DNA of 64,000 nucleotides from Bin25 sp026709415 (GTDB lineage Bacteria > Bacteroidota > Bacteroidia > Flavobacteriales > Flavobacteriaceae). Positions 7,772-17,149 of this stretch are shown here, piece after piece. Positions within the stretch are counted from its first letter, which is position 1. Every line of letters starts with the position of its first letter. Where the stretch lies: the NCBI GenBank assembly GCA_965200045.1, contig OZ241330.1, positions 1,302,001-1,366,000 on the forward strand, read 5' to 3'. Both the position numbers and the translations under genes were made by a program. Under the pieces are notes generated by a model that had not been told where the DNA came from, made no database searches, and saw only the letters and a list, made by a program, of their open reading frames with translations.

Positions 7772-8071
7772 ATGAGATCAGAGAAACTTACCAAATCCAA
7801 ATTTCAAGCTAGCAATTGGCAGTGTTCAGTTGAAGTAGAAAAAGATGTGGAATACTATGAACTTAGATTCACTTCAGATAAAGATGTTGAAGGATGGATT
7901 AAAAAAACGGACGCAATAAATCCAGAATTTATTTTTAGTGCCTTTTTGATATGGAACCAAAATCTTATTGTGATTCAAAAAAATGAAGAATCATTTATAG
8001 CCATCCCAATTGGTAATCAACTCATTGCAAACATTGATGATGAATTGATGGTATTTAGCAAAGTGGCTTGA
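7772..8071 (+). CDS. hypothetical protein, about 99 residues
   Basis: The ATG at 7772 is preferred to a GTG six bases earlier. The product is soluble, with no signal peptide, and alternates beta-like stretches (VEYYELRFTSDKDVEGWI, then NLIVIQKNEESFIAIPIGNQ), which suggests a small beta-rich domain. No family is recognised. It lies alone between cassette 1 and the mevalonate genes and has a sigma-54-like element upstream, so it may be regulated rather than housekeeping. Confidence 0.55.
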   Translation: MRSEKLTKSKFQASNWQCSVEVEKDVEYYELRFTSDKDVEGWIKKTDAINPEFIFSAFLIWNQNLIVIQKNEESFIAIPIGNQLIANIDDELMVFSKVA

Positions 8072-8143
8072 CGAAACTAATTGAAGTGGCTTACTATGCT
8101 CATAGTTGGCATAGTCTTGTGAAGCGCGATTAAAAAATAGGAG

Positions 8144-9049
8144 TCATTGTACAAAATCACTTAACTTGAAAACTGTCGAGTAGCCTTTACGTTTAAAGTA
8201 CTCTATAGAATCAAGGTTTCCAGAGGCCATGATAAAGTCACCATTCCAAGCTCCCAAGCTCTTGATGACTCCTTTGTAATCATCAAACAATCGGCTTTGA
8301 ATTGTTTCAGTTGCAAGAATTTTTGAAAGTAATTTTTCGTGATGACGGATCAAGTTATCAAAAATGATTAATTCACTACATGCGAGCAGCTTTTCAGTGA
8401 TTTCACTGATTTTTTTGATATCATTATTACTGACTTTAATCTTTTTGAATTTTTGAATTTCACGAGGTGTGTTTTGTTTTTTATTGAGATGAATGAGATA
8501 CAAAAAAGGCAAAAAGGATGGATTAAATTCTATGGTTTGTGAAAGTCTATGCCTCCCAAAGGTTTGATAAATGATTGGCCTTTTGAATTGTGCAACGGCT
8601 AGATCGTACAAGCTTCCAGAAGTCGTTCTTTTTCCCAAATGAAAAGGATTAATCTTTGCCCAGTTTGCCATATTATGAATTAAAGTTGACGAGCTACCTA
8701 ATCCCCAACTCAAATCAAACTCTAAATAGGTTTGAACCCGACCTGAAATTTCTCTAATAAAATCTGAGTTTAATTGACAAATAGTTTTTAATAGGTTCAG
8801 TAAAAAAGGAAGATATGTTTTGTTTGAAACGCTTATCACTTTCAAGTTGGGCAATTTTAGTTCAGTTTCAAACCAAAGGGTTCCTTTATGATCGAAACTT
8901 TGCCATTTCAGTTTACCCGAGTCATTGGATTGAAACTCCAATGATTGGCCATATTTCGTAGGAATTGCCAAAGACTTTGCTCCATGCAATACGAGATACT
9001 CTCCAGTGATTAAAAGTTTTCCACAACTATAATAGCGCTCAATCATCAA
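8144..9049 (-). CDS. GYDIA-family GHMP kinase (mevalonate pathway)
   Basis: A 301-residue GHMP-superfamily small-molecule kinase of the type found beside HMG-CoA reductase in Bacteroidota, presumed to phosphorylate mevalonate or a later intermediate. The N-terminus GKLLITGEYLVLHGAKSLAIP is the usual substrate-side start, and WGLGSSSTL at about residues 114-122 is the ATP-binding GLGSSxx loop. The name-giving GYDIA stretch appears as SLYDLAVA near residue 147. It overlaps the HMG-CoA reductase gene by 11 bases, so the two are co-transcribed and probably coupled. Which phosphorylation step it performs cannot be read from the sequence. Confidence 0.85.
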   Translation of the reverse strand: MMIERYYSCGKLLITGEYLVLHGAKSLAIPTKYGQSLEFQSNDSGKLKWQSFDHKGTLWFETELKLPNLKVISVSNKTYLPFLLNLLKTICQLNSDFIREISGRVQTYLEFDLSWGLGSSSTLIHNMANWAKINPFHLGKRTTSGSLYDLAVAQFKRPIIYQTFGRHRLSQTIEFNPSFLPFLYLIHLNKKQNTPREIQKFKKIKVSNNDIKKISEITEKLLACSELIIFDNLIRHHEKLLSKILATETIQSRLFDDYKGVIKSLGAWNGDFIMASGNLDSIEYFKRKGYSTVFKLSDFVQ

Positions 9050-10352
9050 TGGACTTTAAATAGTCATCAACAGCCTTTACACTGATTTTTTTATGATGGA
9101 AATAGTCGATTGCTCTTTGTTTTTGATCTTTACTGGCCCCCAGTTGGTTTAAAATATTATTTAAGTGCATTTTCATATGACCTTTTTGTATTCCTGTAGT
9201 GATGAGGGAATTTATAGCAGCAAAATTTTGGGCCAATCCGGATGCGGCAATAATTTCCATTAACTGCTCTGCATTGGGCCATCCCAATAATTCGTATCCC
9301 CACCGAACCATTGGATGTAATTTGGTCAGACCACCAACGGTTCCAATCGAAAGAGGAATAGTCATTTCAAAATGAAAAATATCTTGGTTAATTGAGGCAG
9401 TGCTCAAAGATTTGTACGAACCATCTTTTGAAGCATAACTATGTATCGAAGCCTCTATAGATCTAAAGTCATTTCCAGTAGCCATGACAACGGCATCAAT
9501 CCCGTTTAATATTCCTTTATTATGTGTAACAGCTCTGGATTTGTTAATTAAAGCAATTTGGCAAGCAAGCACAAATTTTTTAGCATAGTTCTCAGCTTTT
9601 TCACGGTTTTGACCAAAATCCTTAATAGGACATGTGGCATGAACCGAAACAACGCAATCAGGTGTATAGTTGGATAAAATAGACATGATGATTTCAAATT
9701 CTTGGTTTTCAGAAAACAATCCAGAATTTTGGAAATAAATAGATGTCCAAGTGCTAGCCATTTTTTCCAAACAAGTATTGATAAAATTAGCTCCCATGGC
9801 ATCTCCAGTTTTAAAACCAACATCTATCTGATAGTAATGGGGTATTTCTTTGGTCATATCGACGAGTTTCGCTGATTGTATACCACCACCTCGCTTTCGC
9901 ATATTATGAGTTATTTCGTCAGTCGATTCAATTAATGTCGATTTATTTCTCTCAAAAAGTTGTTTGATTTTTTTAGGGTTTCCATTATAGGTAAAATGAA
10001 TCTGACCACTTTTAACCTTGTTTAGAACTTTGACCTTAAATCCCCCTCTAGAATACCAAAATTTAGCCGCATTTGCAGCAGCAGCCACTACACTGCTTTC
10101 TTCAGTGACCATCGGTAAACAATATGTTTTTTGATTGATTAAAAAATTTGGAGCTACTGAAAAGGGGAGAACGAAATTAGAGAGGTTGTTTTCCGAAAAT
10201 TGACTATGTATTTCTTGAAGATTTTTGTCATGCAGTAAATATGAGGTCAAAAGGAATTGAGCGTTCTGAGGGTTTTCAAAATATTGTTGGGTGATTAATT
10301 TTATTTTTTCATCAGTAGAAATCTTTGAAAAACGTTGTACTAGCTTATTCAT
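9039..10352 (-). CDS. hydroxymethylglutaryl-CoA reductase, class II (degradative-type)
   Basis: A 437-residue soluble HMG-CoA reductase, which interconverts HMG-CoA and mevalonate with NAD(P)H and feeds isoprenoid synthesis. Conserved landmarks are TEESSVVAAAANAAKFW near residues 82-98, the catalytic-domain MGANFINTCLE around residue 187, DAVVMATGND and the final-third LSIGTVGGLTKLHP. There are no membrane helices, as in bacterial class II enzymes, and the length is normal. Although the class is called degradative, in flavobacteria it serves mevalonate synthesis, and the adjacent overlapping GHMP kinase fits that role. It is transcribed divergently from the region leading to the DPP-IV gene. 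Confidence 0.9.
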   Translation of the reverse strand: MNKLVQRFSKISTDEKIKLITQQYFENPQNAQFLLTSYLLHDKNLQEIHSQFSENNLSNFVLPFSVAPNFLINQKTYCLPMVTEESSVVAAAANAAKFWYSRGGFKVKVLNKVKSGQIHFTYNGNPKKIKQLFERNKSTLIESTDEITHNMRKRGGGIQSAKLVDMTKEIPHYYQIDVGFKTGDAMGANFINTCLEKMASTWTSIYFQNSGLFSENQEFEIIMSILSNYTPDCVVSVHATCPIKDFGQNREKAENYAKKFVLACQIALINKSRAVTHNKGILNGIDAVVMATGNDFRSIEASIHSYASKDGSYKSLSTASINQDIFHFEMTIPLSIGTVGGLTKLHPMVRWGYELLGWPNAEQLMEIIAASGLAQNFAAINSLITTGIQKGHMKMHLNNILNQLGASKDQKQRAIDYFHHKKISVKAVDDYLKSIDD

Positions 10353-10401
10353 TTAAATTTTGCTCGGAGTTGAATTTTATTTTGAACTCAAATTGATAGT
10401 T

Positions 10402-10626
10402 ATGTGCTACCTCCCAAAAATAGAAGCATTTTACTTTATAGCATCAACTGGTAATGGATTGGTTAAAACATTTTTAACTCTGATGGGCATATTTTGGGGA
10501 ATTATTTCAGGAATTCCTTTAGAAAATTTTGGAAGTGGTTTGGCTAGATATATATCTGGAAATGATCTTGAAGTAAAATCAATGGTCAAACGCAGTGAAA
10601 ATCGTAGAGAATCAGAAACCTTGTGA
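10402..10626 (+). CDS. possible small membrane protein
   Basis: An ATG-started frame of about 74 residues has one hydrophobic stretch (GLVKTFLTLMGIFWGIISGI) and a charged C-terminus. The interval between the HMG-CoA reductase start and the DPP-IV gene is otherwise empty. A minus-strand frame overlaps most of it, and I have no family match, so it may be chance. Confidence 0.3.
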   Translation: MCYLPKIEAFYFIASTGNGLVKTFLTLMGIFWGIISGIPLENFGSGLARYISGNDLEVKSMVKRSENRRESETL

Positions 10627-10761
10627 TGATCAAGTTTAAAAACCTTGATTTTATGGAGTAAAACCATCACCATTTATGGAAGGGACCTATAATCTGTCAA
10701 TATAAAACTTCAATAGTTTAAATTGACTAATTTGGACACTTTTACAAATACTAAATTCAAT

Positions 10762-12936
10762 ATGATGGCTATTAAATCCATTTTGTGTGTCATTTTACTT
10801 GGCGTGTTTTCAATGACAATCATTGCCCAAGAAAAAACACTCTCAATTGAACAAATTTGGAGCGGAGAATTTCAAGCCCAACGACTACAAGCCATTAAAT
10901 CAATGAACAATTCCGAACAGTATACTGTTATTGAGTTGGATTATGAAAATGGACATTCAACCGTTAAAAAATTGGATTATTTAGATAGTGACTTTGAAGA
11001 AATAGTAGTGGAATCAAATTTTGATAAAGGAATCCCATTTTTTACGAGCTATACATTTTCGAAAGATGAATCCAAAATTCTTTTAACCTCACAAGTAGAA
11101 TCCATATACCGACGATCAACAAGGGCTATTTATTATCTATTTGATATAGAAAGTCAATCCATTACCAAAGTGTCTGATCGTAAAATTCAATCGCCATTAC
11201 TTTCCCCCGATGGAACCAAAATTGCTTATGTCTATCAACGAAATCTCTTAGTTAAAGATTTAATTTCAGACCAAGTGATTCCCATCACCAATGATGGGGA
11301 TCATCAAACCATCAATGGATTGACTGATTGGGTTTATGAAGAAGAGTTCGCGTTTGTAAGGGCTTTTGATTGGAGTTTTGATAGCCAATACATTTCATTC
11401 CTAAGATTTGACGAATCGAATGTTCCAGAATATTCAATGGATTTTTATTACGGAAACTTATACCCCTCACAATATGAATTTCGGTATCCTAAAGCGGGTG
11501 AAGAAAATTCAATTGTCACGGTTCATCTATATGATTTAGATGCTCAACAAATACAGGAGATCGCCATTGATGATCCCGGATTAGAATACATAGCTAGAAT
11601 CAGATTTGACCAGTGGAAAAATAACCTATATCTTCAAACACTAAATCGTCATCAAAATCATTTGAAGCTTTGGACCTATCATATTGATAGCCAATCTTTA
11701 AATCTATTGCACCAAGAGAAAGACAAAGCCTATGTTTCGGTACAGGATCAAATGGAAATTTTAGAAGATGGCAGTTTTCTTTGGACGAGCGAAAAAGATG
11801 GGTATAACCACATATATCATTATGATAAGCATGGGAAATTAATCAGGCAAATTACAAGCGGAGACTGGGAGGTAACGGGTTTATTGAAATACAATAAAAA
11901 AGAAAATGAAATTTATTACCAATCAGTTGAAGAATCTTCTATAGGAAGGGCCATCTATGCCATTGGTTTAAATGGAAAATCCAAACGGCTATTGTCACCA
12001 CAAAAGGGATTCAATGGAGCCAACTTTAATGCCCATGGCAACTACTTCATTCATTCGTATTCTGATAGTCAAACCCCGCCTGTTTATAATCTAGTGCGTT
12101 CAAAGGATGGTAAAATTTTACGAGAGCTACTTAATAACCAGCCATTAATTGAAAAACTTAGCGACTATAATCTTTCAAAAAAAGAATTTAAAACCATTAC
12201 GATCAATGGACATCAATTAAATGGTTATCTGATTAAACCAACCGATTTTGACGCCGAAAAGAAATATCCAGTCCTGGTCTATCAGTATTCAGGACCTGGT
12301 TCCCAACAAGTGAGTAATCGATGGATTAGTTACAATGATTTATGGCATTTGTTATTGGCTCAAAAAGACTATATCATTGCTTGTATTGATCCGAGAGGAA
12401 CAGGTTATAAAGGTCGAGACTTTAAAAAGGTGACCTATTTGAATTTGGTAAAATATGAAACTGAAGATCAAATTGCTTTTGGCCGATTTCTATCAGAATT
12501 ACCATATGTTGATTCGGATAGAATTGGGATTTGGGGTTGGAGTTTTGGTGGTCATGTTTCTAGTCAATCCATATTATTGGGTCATGATGTATTCAGTCTA
12601 GCCATTGCCGTTGCTCCTGTGACTAATTGGCGGTTTTATGATACGATTTATACCGAACGTTTTATGCGAACACCGCAAGAAAACCCCGATGGTTATGATC
12701 AAAATGCACCGCTCAATCATGTTGAAAAGTTGAAAGGAGATTATTTGATAATACACGGCTCAGGAGATGATAATGTTCATCTTCAAAATACCATGGAAAT
12801 GGCCAGCAAACTGATTCAAGCCAATAAACCTTTTGATATGGTGATTTATCCTGATAAAAATCATGGTATTTATGGTGGCAATACTAGAAATCATTTATTT
12901 AATAAAATGACCCAATTCATCACTGAAAATTTATAA
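10762..12936 (+). CDS. dipeptidyl peptidase IV family serine protease (S9B)
   Basis: Exported prolyl oligopeptidase-clan enzyme of about 724 residues that removes N-terminal dipeptides. I use the ATG at 10762, since the earlier TTG gives an implausible hydrophilic extension before the signal peptide (ILCVILLGVFSMTIIAQ). The first 450 residues are the beta-propeller with aromatic-rich blades; the hydrolase domain follows. The nucleophile is in GWGWSFGG-like context (GWSFGG, Ser near residue 594), Asp in GSGDDNVH near 669 and His in KNHGIYGG near 701, so the triad is complete. Four bases separate it from the POT transporter gene, suggesting a peptide-use unit: extracellular cleavage then uptake. 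Confidence 0.92.
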   Translation: MMAIKSILCVILLGVFSMTIIAQEKTLSIEQIWSGEFQAQRLQAIKSMNNSEQYTVIELDYENGHSTVKKLDYLDSDFEEIVVESNFDKGIPFFTSYTFSKDESKILLTSQVESIYRRSTRAIYYLFDIESQSITKVSDRKIQSPLLSPDGTKIAYVYQRNLLVKDLISDQVIPITNDGDHQTINGLTDWVYEEEFAFVRAFDWSFDSQYISFLRFDESNVPEYSMDFYYGNLYPSQYEFRYPKAGEENSIVTVHLYDLDAQQIQEIAIDDPGLEYIARIRFDQWKNNLYLQTLNRHQNHLKLWTYHIDSQSLNLLHQEKDKAYVSVQDQMEILEDGSFLWTSEKDGYNHIYHYDKHGKLIRQITSGDWEVTGLLKYNKKENEIYYQSVEESSIGRAIYAIGLNGKSKRLLSPQKGFNGANFNAHGNYFIHSYSDSQTPPVYNLVRSKDGKILRELLNNQPLIEKLSDYNLSKKEFKTITINGHQLNGYLIKPTDFDAEKKYPVLVYQYSGPGSQQVSNRWISYNDLWHLLLAQKDYIIACIDPRGTGYKGRDFKKVTYLNLVKYETEDQIAFGRFLSELPYVDSDRIGIWGWSFGGHVSSQSILLGHDVFSLAIAVAPVTNWRFYDTIYTERFMRTPQENPDGYDQNAPLNHVEKLKGDYLIIHGSGDDNVHLQNTMEMASKLIQANKPFDMVIYPDKNHGIYGGNTRNHLFNKMTQFITENL

Positions 12937-12940
12937 TCAC

Positions 12941-14272
12941 ATGCTCGTTCAACAACAAAAAGCGGTTTTTGGTCATCCACCAGGATTAATGATTCTGTTT
13001 TTTACTGAGTTATGGGAACGCTTTTCCTATTATGGCATGCGTGCCCTTTTCACCCTTTTTTTAGTTGCTGAAACCACGGCTGAAAACCCAGGTTTTGGAT
13101 GGACCAATGCCCAAGCTATTGAACTCTATGGTTGGTATACCATGTTGGTTTATTTGTCTTCTGTGCCTGGCGGAATCATTGCGGATCGATTATTAGGACA
13201 GAGAAAAACAGTTTTTTTAGGGGGCGTCTTGTTGTGTTTGGGTCATGGAATTTTGGCATTAGAAGGCGTCACCAGTTTTTATGTCGGGTGTGCCTTTATC
13301 ATTTTAGGTGTGGGTTGTTTAAAACCCAACATCTCTTCCATGGTTGGTGGATTGTATCGCCAAGGGGATAAAAGACGTGATTTAGGATTTTATATCTTCT
13401 ACATGGGGATTAATATTGGAGGATTTGCAGCCCCTATTCTATGTGGATGGGTAGGAGAAACTTTTAATTGGCATTATGGATTTGGACTAGCCGCCATCGG
13501 AATGGTCATTGGTCAGATGGTCTATATGTATGGCCAAAAGTACTTGCAAGGCGTTGGTGATTATGTTGGGAAGAAAGACCATCCTGATTATCAAGCTCTG
13601 AAACGAAAGTTAACATCCATTGAAAAAGATCGGGTTAAAATTTTGTTGATTTCTTTTCTATTAATCATCTTTTTTTGGGGAGCCTTTGAACAAGCTGGAG
13701 GATTAATGAATCTCTATGCTAGTCAAAAAACTGATCGAATGCTCATGGGATGGGAAGTTCCTGCCTCATGGTTTCAATCACTAAACTCATTCTTCATCAT
13801 CACTCTTGCGGTTTTAATAGGCGGGTTTTGGATGAAATGGAAAGCCAAAGGACGAGAAGCTTCCTCACTTTTTAAAATGGCCATTGGATTATTGATTATG
13901 AGTTGGGGTTTTTTATTCATGCGTTTTGCCGCTTCGGATTATCAAATCGCTGGTTCTTCACCGATGTATTGGTTGGTATTGGCCTATTTGTTTCATACCA
14001 TTGGTGAACTATGCGCTTCTCCAGTATCCCTTTCGTTTATTACCAAATTGGCCCCCATCAAATATGCTTCGATTATCATGGGTTTGTATTGGGCCGCGAC
14101 AGGATTAGGCAATAAATTAGCTGCTTTTTTAGGAAAGTATGCTCAAACCGCTGGAGAAAAAGGAATCTTCACCGGTATTTTTATCACCTGTTCAATAGTG
14201 GCTATTCTCGTAATTTTGTTCCTTAAACAACTCAAAAAACTCACTCACGGTGCTGAAGATAAAGAGACCTGA
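12941..14272 (+). CDS. POT/PTR family proton-coupled peptide transporter
   Basis: An inner-membrane carrier of 443 residues importing di- and tripeptides with protons. ELWERFSYYGMRALFTLFL near residues 18-36 is the POT signature helix carrying ExxERFxYY. Further signature stretches are GGIIADRLLGQRK and FYMGINIGGFAAP. About a dozen membrane helices can be counted. It is somewhat shorter than many bacterial homologues but shows no internal break. Its place right after the secreted DPP-IV suggests uptake of the dipeptides that enzyme releases. The end overlaps the next gene by 23 bases. Confidence 0.92.
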   Translation: MLVQQQKAVFGHPPGLMILFFTELWERFSYYGMRALFTLFLVAETTAENPGFGWTNAQAIELYGWYTMLVYLSSVPGGIIADRLLGQRKTVFLGGVLLCLGHGILALEGVTSFYVGCAFIILGVGCLKPNISSMVGGLYRQGDKRRDLGFYIFYMGINIGGFAAPILCGWVGETFNWHYGFGLAAIGMVIGQMVYMYGQKYLQGVGDYVGKKDHPDYQALKRKLTSIEKDRVKILLISFLLIIFFWGAFEQAGGLMNLYASQKTDRMLMGWEVPASWFQSLNSFFIITLAVLIGGFWMKWKAKGREASSLFKMAIGLLIMSWGFLFMRFAASDYQIAGSSPMYWLVLAYLFHTIGELCASPVSLSFITKLAPIKYASIIMGLYWAATGLGNKLAAFLGKYAQTAGEKGIFTGIFITCSIVAILVILFLKQLKKLTHGAEDKET

Positions 14273-14831
14273 ATATTTATGTCTTAGAGTCATCACAGTT
14301 TTTGTTTCACTGTTGCTTCCTCTGACACTTTTAGGACAACAGATCCAGTGGTTGAGCATAGAACAGGCTTTAGAACTTCAAAAAAATGAACCAAAAAAGA
14401 TTTTTATGGATGTCTATACCGATTGGTGTGGACCATGTAAAATGATGGACATATTAACTTTTAGTAACAGGGATGTCATCGAGTATGTCAACAAAAACTT
14501 TTATCCGGTGAAATTCAACGGCGAGGGCAATGAAGAATTTGAGCATCTAGGCATTCGATATTCCAATCCCCAATATGTCGCAACAAAGCGGAAAAATAAA
14601 ATGCATGAGTTTGCTCAATATTTGGGTGTTCAAGGTTATCCAGTGGTCATTTTTTTAAATGAAAAAAGTGAGCCGATTTTACCTGTTATGGGCATGTTGG
14701 ATCCAGCTCAATTGGAATTATACCTGAAATTTGTTAATTCAAATGATTATTTATCAGTCAACAATGAGCAACAGATGAAGCAATATGTTGAAAATTTTCA
14801 ACACGAATTTGAAACCTTTAAGGGGCTTTAG
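14250..14831 (+). CDS. exported thioredoxin-like protein (CGPC)
   Basis: A 193-residue protein with an N-terminal signal sequence (TVFVSLLLPLTLLGQQ) and a thioredoxin fold. YTDWCGPCKMMD puts the redox-active CGPC at about residues 59-62, and the cis-Pro loop appears as VQGYPVVIFLN. It is likely a periplasmic disulfide reductase or oxidase of the thioredoxin_7 / DUF255-like type. The start is a GTG inside the POT gene end, indicating coupling to the transporter. Its 3' end converges on lpxB and overlaps it by 14 bases. The client proteins are unknown. Confidence 0.82.
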   Translation: MLKIKRPEYLCLRVITVFVSLLLPLTLLGQQIQWLSIEQALELQKNEPKKIFMDVYTDWCGPCKMMDILTFSNRDVIEYVNKNFYPVKFNGEGNEEFEHLGIRYSNPQYVATKRKNKMHEFAQYLGVQGYPVVIFLNEKSEPILPVMGMLDPAQLELYLKFVNSNDYLSVNNEQQMKQYVENFQHEFETFKGL

Positions 14832-15939
14832 TTTTTAAATCAGTGTAAATGAGATGGGCTGTTTTTTTACTTGCTCCAGAGGTTCCCATTTTTTGTTGAA
14901 GTAATTTATATCCTTTTTTAAAATAAATTTCGTTTTCATCCGTCATCAGTAATTGTAGATGGTGATTGATTGATTTAGTCACACATTTTGTTTGAATTAA
15001 TTCAGTTAAAAAGGGTTTTTCTAGAATAAGATTCACCAATGAAATATATTTGAGTTTCACTAAAAAACGGGCCAAAACAAAACTCAACCAACTAGTCTTG
15101 TAGCAAACCACTTGAGGAACTTTAAAGAGAGCTGTTTCTAAGGTTGCGGTTCCACTAGTCACCAAGGCTGCCTTGGCGATACTAAGAAGATCGTAGGTTG
15201 CATTATCGATGATGGTGGCTTTAGTACCACGACAGATTCTCTGATAAAACTCTAACGGAATCGAAGATACTTTAGCGATTAAAAAAATCCATTGTGGATT
15301 CCGTTTAATAACCCGAAGATAGATAGGTAATATTCGTTTGACTTCTTGTTTTCGGCTCCCTGGTAAAAGAGCTATAATGGGTTTTGATTCGGGGATATGA
15401 TATCGTTTTAAAAATTCAGTGGATTTTCGATACCCAGGAATATAATCCATCAATGGGTGGCCAACGTATTCCACTGCATAGCCATGTCGGATTTGATAAA
15501 ATGATTGTTCAAATGGTAAAATGACAAAGAGCTTATCGATATATCGTTTGAGTCTTTTGACTCGATTTTCTTCCCAAGCCCAAACTTGTGGGCCGATATA
15601 ATAATAGACCGAAAAATTGTGTTCCTTGGCCCATTTGGCCATGGGCAGGTTAAATCCAGGATAGTCCACTAGTATGAGTGCATGGGGGTTAAATGATAAT
15701 ATGTCACGCTTGCAAACGCTAAAGTTTTTTAGAATCGTTCTAATATTGATTAAGACTTCCCAAAATCCCATGAACGCTAAATCTTTGATGTCTTTGACAA
15801 TAAAAGCATGGGAATTTCGAAGATGTTGGCCACCCCATGCTCGAATTTGAGCCTTCGAATCTAGGTTTTTCAAATGGTTCATCAAATTAGCACCATGTAA
15901 ATCACCAGATTGTTCCCCAGTAATAATATAATAACGCAC
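14818..15939 (-). CDS. lpxB: lipid-A-disaccharide synthase
   Basis: A 373-residue GT-B glycosyltransferase (GT19) joining UDP-2,3-diacylglucosamine and lipid X into the lipid A disaccharide at the inner membrane. The N-terminal GEQSGDLHGANLM at residues 8-20 is the conserved GExSGD start. Further landmarks are DYPGFNLPMAKWAK, YYIGPQVWAWEENRVK, LPGSRKQEV and the donor-side TSGTATLETAL. Length is normal. It follows the small membrane protein and surE on the same strand, an order repeatedly seen in Bacteroidota. It confirms a lipopolysaccharide-bearing Gram-negative. Confidence 0.93.
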   Translation of the reverse strand: MRYYIITGEQSGDLHGANLMNHLKNLDSKAQIRAWGGQHLRNSHAFIVKDIKDLAFMGFWEVLINIRTILKNFSVCKRDILSFNPHALILVDYPGFNLPMAKWAKEHNFSVYYYIGPQVWAWEENRVKRLKRYIDKLFVILPFEQSFYQIRHGYAVEYVGHPLMDYIPGYRKSTEFLKRYHIPESKPIIALLPGSRKQEVKRILPIYLRVIKRNPQWIFLIAKVSSIPLEFYQRICRGTKATIIDNATYDLLSIAKAALVTSGTATLETALFKVPQVVCYKTSWLSFVLARFLVKLKYISLVNLILEKPFLTELIQTKCVTKSINHHLQLLMTDENEIYFKKGYKLLQQKMGTSGASKKTAHLIYTDLKTKAP

Positions 15940-15948
15940 TAGAACGAA

Positions 15949-16230
15949 TTAAGAAAAAAATTGAAAGACAAATAACAAAAAACAAGCCACGACGATTCCC
16001 CCAGCAAAATGCAATTTGTTTTTAGAGAGTGCCAACAAAAAAATTGGAATATTGATGAGGGATGAAAGGGCAATGAGACCACCTAGTTTTTGGTCTTGAT
16101 ATAATTGAATGATGATTTGATCTAATGGGACTGGACTTCGTATACTGATGATCATCATGGCCAATACACTAGTCCATAGCAATCCAGCGACAATCCCAAT
16201 AAGGAAAAATTTATTTTTTATAAACTCCAT
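15949..16230 (-). CDS. small membrane protein between surE and lpxB
   Basis: A 93-residue protein with three hydrophobic segments, the first starting FLIGIVAGLLWTSVLAMMI, the second around LIALSSLINIPIFLLAL and the third FAGGIVVACFLLFVFQFF. It overlaps surE by 13 bases and ends 9 bases before lpxB, so the three form an operon. The function is not known; position suggests an envelope role, but nothing in the sequence proves it. Confidence 0.65.
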   Translation of the reverse strand: MEFIKNKFFLIGIVAGLLWTSVLAMMIISIRSPVPLDQIIIQLYQDQKLGGLIALSSLINIPIFLLALSKNKLHFAGGIVVACFLLFVFQFFS

Positions 16231-16988
16231 GCTTTGAGTTCATTAATCACATCATGGGCTGTTAAATCATAATGGACGGGAACAACGGAAACATAATTAT
16301 TCTCCAAAGCCCAAAGATCAGTGTCCTTTCCACTATCACGAGGGATAAAATTTCCTGTCAACCAATAATATTCTCGACCTTGTGGGTTCTTTCGTTTATC
16401 AAAATTTTCTTGCCATGAAGCATCCGCTCCGCGACATATTTTTATGCCTTTGATTTGGTTGGGTTTTAATTTGGGAATATTCACATTGAGAACAACTCCA
16501 GAGGGCAATTTATTTTCAAGCAATCGTTTTGAAATAGCAAGCACGGCCGATCTAGACCCTTCAAAATCGGCATTCCATGAAGCATCATATAGTGAAAATC
16601 CCGCCGATGGAATTCCTTGGATACCCGATTCGACAGCTGCCGACATGGTTCCAGAATAGATGATATTGGTGGATGCGTTTTGTCCATGATTGATTCCCGA
16701 AACACACAAATCAGGTTTTCTAGGAAGTAATTCATTAATGGCCATTTTTACACAATCGACGGGCGTACCAGAACAACTGTATTCGATTTGAGGTCCACTA
16801 TTGACCTTGCGCCGATCGACATGCAAAGTCGCATTGATGGTGATGGCATGTCCCATTCCCGATTGAGAATTTTCAGGAGCCACAACCCAGACCTGGCCAA
16901 TTTGATTCATTAAATCGATCAAAACACGGATCCCTTCGGCATGAATGCCATCATCATTGGTCACTAATATGAGTGGTCTATTGTCCAT
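16218..16988 (-). CDS. surE: 5'-nucleotidase SurE
   Basis: A metal-dependent nucleoside-monophosphate phosphatase of about 256 residues. The N-terminal LILVTNDDGIHAEGI holds the invariant NDD metal ligands at residues 11-13. GMGHAITINATLHVD, CSGTPVDCVKMA and SGINHGQNASTNIIYSGTMSAA are the classic SurE blocks. I choose the ATG at 16988 rather than the 15-codon longer start at 17033, because a good TAnnTTTG promoter lies between the two. It is the first gene of the surE-membrane protein-lpxB operon. Confidence 0.92.
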   Translation of the reverse strand: MDNRPLILVTNDDGIHAEGIRVLIDLMNQIGQVWVVAPENSQSGMGHAITINATLHVDRRKVNSGPQIEYSCSGTPVDCVKMAINELLPRKPDLCVSGINHGQNASTNIIYSGTMSAAVESGIQGIPSAGFSLYDASWNADFEGSRSAVLAISKRLLENKLPSGVVLNVNIPKLKPNQIKGIKICRGADASWQENFDKRKNPQGREYYWLTGNFIPRDSGKDTDLWALENNYVSVVPVHYDLTAHDVINELKAWSL

Positions 16989-17006
16989 TGTGTTTTGGTT
17001 TAAAAG

Positions 17007-17034
17007 CAAATGTATTGGTTTGTCCGCTGGCAAA
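17007..17034 (-). promoter_or_regulatory. surE operon promoter (TAnnTTTG type)
   Basis: On the minus strand TACATTTG (17014-17007) is a perfect Bacteroidota -7 element, with TTTG at 17034-17031 sixteen bases upstream as a -33 element. It lies 19 bases before the ATG at 16988 and decides that start. Confidence 0.6.
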
Positions 17035-17124
17035 TCATTTCATGGTGTTACAAAAGTTTTAATGGGCAGTCTATAAGCTGGGAATAAATCGTGCTTTAAT
17101 CATTATTTCTACGGTCAATAATAA

Positions 17125-17132
17125 TAACTTTG
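17125..17132 (+). promoter_or_regulatory. -7 element upstream of the Prc protease
   Basis: TAACTTTG is a perfect match to TAnnTTTG and lies 17 bases before the ATG at 17150. I see no convincing -33 TTG partner at the usual distance. Confidence 0.5.
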
Positions 17133-17149
17133 TCATTTAAACTTTAAGG